DNA of 7,947 nucleotides, taken from Syntrophomonadaceae bacterium. Lineage in GTDB: Bacteria > Bacillota > Dethiobacteria > DTU022. The notes beneath the pieces were generated by a model, which was not told where the DNA came from, did not search any database, and saw nothing but the letters and a program-made list of their open reading frames with translations. The stretch spans positions 1 through 7,947 of the forward strand of contig PXBM01000187.1 in NCBI GenBank assembly GCA_003566935.1, read 5' to 3'. Both the position numbers and the translations under genes were made by a program. This document shows positions 1 to 4,674 of this stretch, in pieces (the stretch's first letter is position 1; the number at the start of each line of letters is the position of its first letter).

Positions 1-1
1 A

Positions 2-103
2 GAAGTCTCCAAATATATAAGGGAACAAAATAAAGAAGACGACCGGCCGATCAACACCGCCCTGGCCGATGCCCTGAAAGATCTGAAACCCGGGAAAAAA
101 TAA
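2..103 (+). CDS. 3' end of an unidentified protein-coding gene (partial)
   Basis: An open frame enters from the left edge and ends at a TAA stop (101-103), giving the last 33 residues of a protein. The tail is very hydrophilic: it begins EVSKYIREQ, carries an acidic/basic run (NKEDDRP), then a short amphipathic-looking helix (NTALADALKDL) and a lysine-rich end (KPGKK). No domain or motif can be recognised in so short a piece, so I assign no function. It is the only gene on the plus strand and converges on the prenylglyceryl-phosphate synthase gene. A strong hairpin 38 bp after its stop supports this being a true gene end. The alternative is a chance frame, because 33 codons without a start codon is weak evidence on its own. 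Confidence 0.55.
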   Translation, partial: EVSKYIREQNKEDDRPINTALADALKDLKPGKK

Positions 104-141
104 ATCAAACAAAATGTCCCCGTAACTTACCAACTGACAAT

Positions 142-187
142 ACTAGGGTAACCGGCCAAAATCCAATTCGGTCGGTTATCCTAGTTT
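142..187. terminator. Hairpin terminator between two convergent genes, probably bidirectional
   Basis: Positions 142-157 pair with 170-185 to form a 16-bp stem containing two G-U wobbles (read on the plus strand) around a 12-nt loop. The hairpin lies between the stop of the plus-strand partial gene (103) and the stop of the minus-strand lipid gene (205), which is where a shared terminator is expected. The T-tract is short: the stem closes with TTT on the plus strand and there is only an AT-rich ATTGT stretch on the minus strand. The stem is therefore strong but the terminator is not canonical. Confidence 0.65.
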
Positions 188-204
188 AATGCTTGAGCAT
201 AAAG

Positions 205-939
205 CTAGTCTTTTAAAGCACTTAATATGGAACGCAATCGCTCGCGATAACCGGCAGCTTCTATTACAGTTCCAGTAACAACAATGTCAGCCCCGGCCTG
301 GCGGACCCGGCGGGCATCAATAGCAGTACGGATACCGCCACCAACAATCAGGGGCACCGTTAACTCCCTTTTGACAGCGCGGATCATCCCGGCTGGAACA
401 GGTTGTGCCGCACCATTGCCGGCTTCGAGGAATACATATGACATACCCATAAACTCTGCCGTTAAAGCATACCCTATGGCCTGCCAGAAGTTATCCCTGG
501 CCACCAGGTCTGCTTCACCTATTTCACCCAGCTTCATACCGGGTTCAACCAGGATATAGCCAACAGACAGCGTTTCAAGATCAAGGCGTTTCAAGATTGA
601 AGAGATCTTGGATTGGGTCCCACTAATAAACTTTGAATTGCGGGAATTGAGGAGACTTAAAAAAAGGAATGCATCAAGGTTAAAACTGATCGAATCGGTT
701 CCGGTAGGGAAAAATAAGACCGGGATTGAAGCCCGCTGTTTAACAACATGGGCGGTTTCAGTCAGGGTGTGTTGTGCAACACCCGTTGAACCACCAACAA
801 AGATCAAATCACTACCAACCTCCTGGGCAGTCTCAGCCAGCCTGCCAGCTGCTTCTGGAGCCTGCCTGGAAGGATCGATCAGAGTAACATGAACAGCACC
901 CTGCTTAAGTTTTTGGTTAATATAGTTTTTAATTTTCAT
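205..939 (-). CDS. pcrB: Geranylgeranylglyceryl/heptaprenylglyceryl phosphate synthase, archaeal-like (group II) type
   Basis: The family joins a polyprenyl diphosphate to sn-glycerol-1-phosphate with an ether bond, the first committed step of archaeal-type lipids; it is a cytosolic TIM-barrel enzyme. The 244-residue protein shows the barrel motifs in order: HVTLIDP (17-23, with the Asp expected to hold the diphosphate-binding Mg), GGS (49-51), SLLNSRN (95-101) with Q109, VEPG (131-134), LEAGNG (171-176), VGGGIR (199-204) and VTGT (221-224) for phosphate binding. SLLNS...GTQ, YILVEPG and YVFLEAG resemble archaeal and Bacteroidetes group II enzymes as I recall them, and differ from the shorter Bacillus PcrB. 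The start is ATG at 939 with AGAAGG 8 nt upstream. The gene has its own promoter and is separated from rpsI by a terminator. The prenyl chain length cannot be read from sequence, and the symbol pcrB is used only as the bacterial family name. Confidence 0.9.
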   Translation of the reverse strand: MKIKNYINQKLKQGAVHVTLIDPSRQAPEAAGRLAETAQEVGSDLIFVGGSTGVAQHTLTETAHVVKQRASIPVLFFPTGTDSISFNLDAFLFLSLLNSRNSKFISGTQSKISSILKRLDLETLSVGYILVEPGMKLGEIGEADLVARDNFWQAIGYALTAEFMGMSYVFLEAGNGAAQPVPAGMIRAVKRELTVPLIVGGGIRTAIDARRVRQAGADIVVTGTVIEAAGYRERLRSILSALKD

Positions 940-947
940 GGCATTTG

Positions 948-953
948 CCTTCT
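948..953 (-). promoter_or_regulatory. Ribosome binding site of the prenylglyceryl-phosphate synthase gene
   Basis: On the minus strand AGAAGG lies 8 nt before the ATG at 939. It is the only Shine-Dalgarno-like sequence near this end of the frame and so supports the start chosen. Confidence 0.7.
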
Positions 954-988
954 TTAAGTACTGAAGTATATTCTTCCTTCCCTGAAAA

Positions 989-1004
989 CCTGGTAACTGC
1001 CAGG
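989..1004 (-). repeat. Small inverted repeat in the 5' leader of the lipid-enzyme gene
   Basis: CCTGG (989-993) and CCAGG (1000-1004) are perfect complements around a 6-nt loop. They fall in the predicted untranslated leader, about 50 nt before the start codon. A 5-bp stem of this kind could be chance, and no function is claimed. Confidence 0.35.
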
Positions 1005-1013
1005 CAGAATTAT

Positions 1014-1029
1014 ATTAGCTTCCGCTAAT
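1014..1029. repeat. Perfect inverted repeat on the predicted transcription start: possible operator or leader hairpin
   Basis: ATTAGC (1014-1019) and GCTAAT (1024-1029) are perfect 6-bp arms around a 4-nt centre, read as GGAA on the minus strand. The repeat begins 3 bp after the -10 box and spans the expected start near 1026. This placement fits a repressor operator. Alternatively, the transcript could form a hairpin at its very 5' end if initiation begins at or before 1029. Confidence 0.45.
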
Positions 1030-1032
1030 CTT

Positions 1033-1061
1033 ATTATAATTTAGTTTGCCTGGTTTGACAA
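1033..1061 (-). promoter_or_regulatory. Sigma-A-type promoter of the prenylglyceryl-phosphate synthase gene
   Basis: On the minus strand a -35 box TTGTCA (1056-1061; one mismatch to TTGACA) is followed after exactly 17 bp by a perfect -10 box TATAAT (1033-1038). It lies just downstream of the rpsI terminator and points at the lipid-enzyme gene. The predicted start near 1026 leaves a leader of about 87 nt. Confidence 0.82.
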
Positions 1062-1067
1062 CTAAGC

Positions 1068-1104
1068 AAAATAAAAACCCACCAGACAATTGATTCCGGT
1101 GGGT
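1068..1104 (-). terminator. Intrinsic terminator of the rplM-rpsI operon
   Basis: On the minus strand ACCCACC (1098-1104) pairs with GGTGGGT (1077-1083). Three further pairs, one of them G-U, extend the stem to 10 bp with an 8-nt loop. The T-rich run TTTTATTTT (1068-1076) follows directly. This is a classical Rho-independent terminator, 28 bp after the rpsI stop. Confidence 0.92.
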
Positions 1105-1132
1105 CCATTTATATTTTGTGAGGGTAAAACTT

Positions 1133-1525
1133 TTAGCGCTTGGAAAACTGTGGAGCACGGCGTGCTTTTTTCAAACCGCACTTCTTGCGCTCTTTCATCC
1201 GGGGATCGCGGGTCAAATAGCCGTTTTTCTTTAAAACCGGTCTGTATTCGCCATCAGCCTGCAATAATGCACGAGCGATACCATGCCTTACTGCTCCTGC
1301 CTGTCCTGAAAAACCGCCGCCTTCTACCTTGGCAATTACATCAAAGCTACCTTCAGTTTCGGTAGCAACCAACGGTTGCCTGACAATCAGTTTTAAGGTA
1401 TCCAAACCGAAATACTGGTTCATCTCTTTACCGTTAATCATGATTTTGCCGCTGCCGGGAAGCATGCGTACTCTTGCTACCGACTCTTTACGACGCCCGG
1501 TTCCAATATATTGTACTTCGCTCAA
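1133..1525 (-). CDS. rpsI: 30S ribosomal protein S9 (uS9)
   Basis: S9 is a small-subunit head protein whose C-terminal tail reaches towards the P-site tRNA. The 130-residue product is full length for bacteria. It opens with the typical YIGTGRRKESVARV (6-19), has GGGFSGQAGAVRHGIARALL (69-88), then the RDPRMKERKK segment (106-115) and the invariant basic end FSKR. The start is TTG at 1523-1525; it overlaps the rplM TGA stop as TTGA and is placed by an excellent AAGGAGGG 8 nt upstream. The layout suggests translational coupling to rplM. It is the last gene before a strong terminator. Confidence 0.97.
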   Translation of the reverse strand: MSEVQYIGTGRRKESVARVRMLPGSGKIMINGKEMNQYFGLDTLKLIVRQPLVATETEGSFDVIAKVEGGGFSGQAGAVRHGIARALLQADGEYRPVLKKNGYLTRDPRMKERKKCGLKKARRAPQFSKR

Positions 1526-1989
1526 GAGCCAGGCCCTCCTTCCGTCTTATCATCCCGCCCTTCTCCCCAGTGTTGCGGTTGCTGAGCCTGGTGAGAATGC
1601 TGGTCATCTCTATAAACACGTAATTTTTTAAGCATAGCACGCCCAAGGCGGTTATGCGGAAGCATACCTTTAATAGCCAGGTAAACTGCTTTTTCAGGTT
1701 TTTTATCCATCATGGTGGCGTAGTCTATCTTAGTCAGACCACCGGGATAGCCTGAATGGCGGTAATAAAACTTTTGTTCAAGCTTGCGTCCTGTTAAAAC
1801 AGTTTGAGCTGCATTCAGGACTATAACATGATCCCCGCAATCTAAGTGCGGTGTAAATTCCGGCTTATGCTTTCCTCTCAACAACCGGGCTACCTCGGTT
1901 GCCCCCCTGCCCAAAGGCTTTCCAGCGGCATCAATGACATACCAGTTGCGTTTAATCTCTTCAGGTTTAGCCATATAAGTGGTGCGCAT
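1522..1989 (-). CDS. rplM: 50S ribosomal protein L13 (uL13), with an extended C-terminus
   Basis: L13 is an early-assembly protein of the large subunit. The 155 residues contain family hallmarks: MAKPEEIKRNWYVIDAAGKP (6-25), LLRGKHKPEFTPHLDCGDHV (36-55), LTGRKLEQKFYYRHSGYPGG (65-84) and IKGMLPHNRLGRAMLKKLRVY (106-126). The HSHQAQQPQ segment (131-139) is where bacterial L13 normally ends within a few residues. Here some 10 further polar residues follow (GEGRDDKTEGGPGS), so the protein is longer than the usual 142-147 or so. The last codons contain the rpsI Shine-Dalgarno. The start is ATG at 1989 with AAAGGAG 10 nt upstream. An early frameshift correction is possible but not required. Confidence 0.96.
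   Translation of the reverse strand: MRTTYMAKPEEIKRNWYVIDAAGKPLGRGATEVARLLRGKHKPEFTPHLDCGDHVIVLNAAQTVLTGRKLEQKFYYRHSGYPGGLTKIDYATMMDKKPEKAVYLAIKGMLPHNRLGRAMLKKLRVYRDDQHSHQAQQPQHWGEGRDDKTEGGPGS
1534..1541 (-). promoter_or_regulatory. Ribosome binding site that fixes the rpsI TTG start
   Basis: AAGGAGGG on the minus strand lies 8 nt before the TTG at 1525, inside the end of rplM. It decides the S9 start, since no ATG or GTG lies at the right spacing. Confidence 0.85.
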
Positions 1990-1999
1990 ATTCCACCCT

Positions 2000-2006
2000 C
2001 TCCTTT
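2000..2006 (-). promoter_or_regulatory. Ribosome binding site of rplM
   Basis: AAAGGAG on the minus strand lies 10 nt before the ATG at 1989 and supports the rplM start. Confidence 0.75.
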
Positions 2007-2034
2007 AACCTCATCCAGTAAAGCCACAACCTAC

Positions 2035-2063
2035 ATTTTAATATACCGGGCAGACCCTGTCAA
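2035..2063 (-). promoter_or_regulatory. Sigma-A-type promoter of the rplM-rpsI operon
   Basis: On the minus strand a perfect -35 TTGACA (2058-2063) is followed by a 17-bp spacer and -10 TAAAAT (2035-2040, one mismatch to TATAAT). The predicted start is near 2028, leaving a leader of only about 38 nt before rplM. There is no terminator between truA and this promoter, so read-through from the upstream genes may also feed rplM-rpsI. Confidence 0.82.
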
Positions 2064-2119
2064 GCTAATTTATAGGCTTTCTGGGCGGTTCTTAAAATTT
2101 TTATCAATACTTATTTATT

Positions 2120-2869
2120 TTACTCATAACGATAAAATACATTTTCCAGACACAGTCCGTGAGCCGGGACAGTAGGGCCAACAGCAGAAGGGTTAATGCC
2201 CAGCAAAGCTGCCTCAACCTGGTCTGCTTCAAGTTTGCCTTTACCGACCCGAATTAATGTCCCGGTTATCAGGCGAACCATCCGGTAAAGAAAACCGCTA
2301 CCTTCATAATATAAACTGAGGACCTGATCATATTGCTTTTCAATCAAATCGATACTGTAAAGGGTACGCTTAGTATTAGCAACGTTACTGCCTGAAGCCT
2401 GAAAAGCTTCAAAATCGTGGGTTCCGGTCAATAATTCAGCTGCTATGCGCATGGCATCCAGGTCAAGCTGACCGGGTAAGTGAAGGCTGTAAAGCCTTTT
2501 CATAACCCGGGGGTAAATAGCCCTGTCCAGGGTGTAACTATAAGCTTTCCTCTCAGCTGAAAAACGGGCATGAAAATCTTCAGGGACTTCCTCAGCCCCC
2601 TTGACAACAATATCGGAAGGCAGCAGGCCGTTTATCGCTTGCGGTAGATTTTCTACGGCAACCCGAAAAGGGGCAAAATAACTGGCGGCCTGACCAAGGG
2701 CGTGTACCCCTGCATCAGTCCTGCCTGCTCCAATTATCCTTATTTCCTGCTTATAAATAACCCCCAGCGCTCTTTCCAATTCACCTTGGACAGTAGGCGC
2801 ATTAGCCTGGATCTGAAACCCGCTGTAATTGGTTCCATCATAACTGATCCTGATCAGAGTATTAAACAT
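2120..2869 (-). CDS. truA: tRNA pseudouridine(38-40) synthase TruA
   Basis: TruA converts uridines 38-40 in the anticodon arm of many tRNAs to pseudouridine, in the cytosol and without a cofactor. The 249-residue protein begins with RISYDGTNYSGFQIQ (7-21). It carries the catalytic motif GAGRTDAGVHALGQ (47-60) with D52 as nucleophile, and near the C-terminus has the conserved GFLYRMVRLITGTLIRVGKG region. Length is normal for the family. I chose ATG at 2867-2869 because AAAGGAG lies 9 nt upstream. An in-frame TTG nine codons earlier (2896) has no ribosome binding site and adds residues atypical of TruA. The position after ecfT and before rplM is the standard Firmicute order. A 150-bp gap separates it from ecfT. 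Confidence 0.95.
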   Translation of the reverse strand: MFNTLIRISYDGTNYSGFQIQANAPTVQGELERALGVIYKQEIRIIGAGRTDAGVHALGQAASYFAPFRVAVENLPQAINGLLPSDIVVKGAEEVPEDFHARFSAERKAYSYTLDRAIYPRVMKRLYSLHLPGQLDLDAMRIAAELLTGTHDFEAFQASGSNVANTKRTLYSIDLIEKQYDQVLSLYYEGSGFLYRMVRLITGTLIRVGKGKLEADQVEAALLGINPSAVGPTVPAHGLCLENVFYRYE

Positions 2870-2878
2870 GGAAAGCAG

Positions 2879-2885
2879 CTCCTTT
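2879..2885 (-). promoter_or_regulatory. Ribosome binding site that fixes the truA ATG start
   Basis: AAAGGAG on the minus strand lies 9 nt before the ATG at 2869. It favours this start over the upstream in-frame TTG at 2896. Confidence 0.82.
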
Positions 2886-2909
2886 AGCTTTGCCAAACCA
2901 CACTTATGT

Positions 2910-2940
2910 CATCACAACTTCTGAATAAGCTTGTATGATG
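2910..2940 (-). repeat. Bulged inverted repeat upstream of truA
   Basis: On the minus strand the 5' side CATC/ACAA/CTT can pair with AAG/TTGT/GATG. This gives 11 bp with a 2-nt and a 1-nt bulge around a 6-nt loop. It would lie at the very start of a truA leader if the TATAAT at 2943-2948 is a promoter element. There is no T-tract, so it is not an intrinsic terminator. Confidence 0.35.
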
Positions 2941-2942
2941 CT

Positions 2943-2948
2943 ATTATA
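2943..2948 (-). promoter_or_regulatory. Possible -10 box for truA (weak promoter candidate)
   Basis: A perfect TATAAT occurs on the minus strand in the ecfT-truA gap, about 75 bp before the truA ATG. At a 17-bp spacing the -35 position reads TATTCT, a poor match, and no TGn extended -10 is present. It could be a weak or activator-dependent promoter, or chance in AT-rich DNA. Confidence 0.35.
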
Positions 2949-2992
2949 ACTGCACAGCCTGCTTAAGAATACCGGAACGAGCGTAAAGTGCA

Positions 2993-3006
2993 GGCATGGA
3001 AATGCC
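2993..3006. repeat. Perfect short inverted repeat just after ecfT
   Basis: GGCAT (2993-2997) and ATGCC (3002-3006) flank a 4-nt loop, giving a 5-bp perfect hairpin 14 bp past the ecfT stop. Other arms overlap it: GCCTGC 2957-2962 with GCAGGC 2990-2995, and ACCGG 2971-2975 with CCGGT 3005-3009. Alternative folds are therefore possible. No T-tract follows. Confidence 0.4.
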
Positions 3007-3019
3007 GGTGACCTGATTA

Positions 3020-3817
3020 TTATAGGCCCAGGATCCAGGCCACTGCCACCATGGCTATGACAACCAGTAAAACAGTCCAGTCCAGCGGCATAATGGTATC
3101 TTCATACATACGGGTACGCACTGCGCCAACCTGGTATCCACGTGCCTCCATGGCCAGGGCCAGGTCATCGGCACGGCGGAAGGCACTGACAAACAAAGGC
3201 ACAATCAGGGGGACCAGACTTTTGGCCCGACGAAAGATAGAACCTGTTTCAAAGTCTGCTCCTCTTGAAACCTGGGCTCGCATCAGGCGCTGGCTTTCCT
3301 CCATTAAGGTTGGAATAAAGCGCAGAGCGATTGCCATAATCATAGCTATTTCCTCGGTAGGCAGGCCAACATAGCGAAGGGGCTTTAAAAAGTAACCAAT
3401 TCCGTGAGTCAAAGCCAGGGGAGTTGTAGTTAAGGTTAACAGCAGTGAAAAAAGAACCAGGGTTATCAGTCTTAAAATAATAAAAATCCCCTGCTGCACT
3501 CCATGTGACTCCACCGTGATAAAGCCTATTCGCAATAAAACCACACCACCGCTGGTAAAGAAAAAATAGATAATTATGGCGAATAGTGCTATATAGAGAA
3601 TCGGCCTGAGCCCTCTTAAAAAATAGCGAAAGGGCACTCGTGTATTCCAGATTAACAGCAGAGCAACGGCAAGCTGGGCCAATAAAGCCTCATATGTATG
3701 CAGGCTGAACAGCAGGATTAGCACCATGACCAGGGAAAGTATCTTTGCGCGCGGATTCAAGCGGTGAATTAAACTTTTCCCAGGATAATACTGGCCCAGG
3801 GTAATACTTCTGCTCAT
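3020..3817 (-). CDS. ecfT: ECF transporter transmembrane component EcfT
   Basis: EcfT is the membrane scaffold that couples the two ATPases of an energy-coupling factor transporter to exchangeable vitamin- or metal-binding S-components. The 265-residue protein has hydrophobic segments at roughly 24-38, 43-57, 71-88, 110-130, 199-213 and 247-265. The two cytoplasmic coupling helices carry the family's xRG signatures, SRGADF (184-189) and EARGY (224-228), which contact the ATPase grooves. The conserved LPTEEIAMIMAIALRFIPTL stretch (152-171) precedes them. The ATG overlaps the ecfA2 TGA as ATGA, with GAGGAGG 11 nt upstream, which implies coupled translation. No S-component gene is adjacent, as expected for a shared (group II) module. 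Confidence 0.94.
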   Translation of the reverse strand: MSRSITLGQYYPGKSLIHRLNPRAKILSLVMVLILLFSLHTYEALLAQLAVALLLIWNTRVPFRYFLRGLRPILYIALFAIIIYFFFTSGGVVLLRIGFITVESHGVQQGIFIILRLITLVLFSLLLTLTTTPLALTHGIGYFLKPLRYVGLPTEEIAMIMAIALRFIPTLMEESQRLMRAQVSRGADFETGSIFRRAKSLVPLIVPLFVSAFRRADDLALAMEARGYQVGAVRTRMYEDTIMPLDWTVLLVVIAMVAVAWILGL

Positions 3818-4674
3818 TTAACCCGATGCCTCCTCAAGCGGTTAATCTCCGCTCTTGCATCTTCCAGGTTGAAAATATCAGATCTTACATCCAGGCCACG
3901 TTCAGCAAGATCAGCCATTATTTCAGCAGTAACAGGCGGGGATAAACCCATTTTAATTAACTGACTACGCCTGCCAAATATTTTTTGCGGAAAACCGTCC
4001 ATCACCAGGCGCCCTTCCTGCAAAACCAGGACCTGATCAGCAAGCGCTGCAACTTGATCAAGATGGTGTGTACAGATAATGAAAGTCATATTTTTTTTCT
4101 TGTTGAGAGAAGCCAGGAGTTTAAAAAGTATTTTTTGTCCGCTGTGATCGAGTCCTGCCGTAGGTTCATCCAGAATCAAGACTTCCGGCCTAAGAGACAG
4201 AACAGCGGCCAGGGCAACCATCCGTTTTTGACCGGCACTTAGCTGAAAGGGATGGCGATCGATAAATTGTTCAGCTTCCATACCGACCTCTTCCAGTGCT
4301 TCTATTACCCTGGTTTGCACTTCTGTTTCTTCAAGGCCAAGGTTACGCGGTGCAAACGCTATTTCATCAAAAATAGTCTCCGAGAAAAAAAGCTCTTCCG
4401 GCATTTGAAAAACCAGGCCAATTTTCCTGCGAATTTTCAGAAGTTCATTGCCCTTTTGGCCCAGGTCATGCCCGTCAAAAAACACCCTGCCTGAAGTGGG
4501 TTTTAAGAGACCGTTTAAATGCTGGATCAAGGTTGATTTGCCGGAACCGGAACGGCCGATAACCAGGGCAAAACCGCCCTGTTTTATTTCAAAGCTGACA
4601 TTATCCAGCGCTTTTTTAGCATAGGGAGTACCGGGCATATAGGTATGAGTCAGTCTGTCTGTTCCAATGAACAT
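3814..4674 (-). CDS. ecfA2: ECF transporter ATPase EcfA2
   Basis: This is one of the two ABC ATPases powering the shared ECF transporter; it pairs with EcfA1 and docks on EcfT. The order of motifs in its 286 residues is Walker A GRSGSGKS (40-47), Q-loop Q90, ABC signature LSAGQKRM (145-152), Walker B VLILDE (165-170) with catalytic E170, D-loop AGLD (173-176) and switch histidine H203. The N-terminal TYMPGTPYAKKAL (11-23) is typical of EcfA2 rather than EcfA1. The signature has Ala where LSGGQ has its first Gly. The ATG at 4674 overlaps the end of ecfA1 by 25 bp; its Shine-Dalgarno is poor (GGGAG about 14 nt upstream), so coupling to ecfA1 translation is likely. Confidence 0.95.
   Translation of the reverse strand: MFIGTDRLTHTYMPGTPYAKKALDNVSFEIKQGGFALVIGRSGSGKSTLIQHLNGLLKPTSGRVFFDGHDLGQKGNELLKIRRKIGLVFQMPEELFFSETIFDEIAFAPRNLGLEETEVQTRVIEALEEVGMEAEQFIDRHPFQLSAGQKRMVALAAVLSLRPEVLILDEPTAGLDHSGQKILFKLLASLNKKKNMTFIICTHHLDQVAALADQVLVLQEGRLVMDGFPQKIFGRRSQLIKMGLSPPVTAEIMADLAERGLDVRSDIFNLEDARAEINRLRRHRVK

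Noticed and set aside
1990..2119. An L13 leader (autoregulatory RNA) in front of rplM
   Set aside because: The predicted transcript leader is only about 38 nt and shows no convincing stem, so there is no room for the structured leader known from Bacilli.
2041..2119. Terminator between truA and rplM
   Set aside because: Only 3-4 bp complementary arms were found (for example AAGC/GCTT) and no stem followed by a T-run. The region is better explained by the rplM promoter.
2870..2896. Earlier TTG start for truA adding nine residues
   Set aside because: There is no Shine-Dalgarno before the TTG. The proposed extension itself contains the good ribosome binding site for the ATG at 2869.
2944..2997. 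17-codon minus-strand mini-frame (MPALYARSG...) in the ecfT-truA gap
   Set aside because: It has no ribosome binding site, is too short to judge, and its start lies inside an inverted repeat. Treated as chance.
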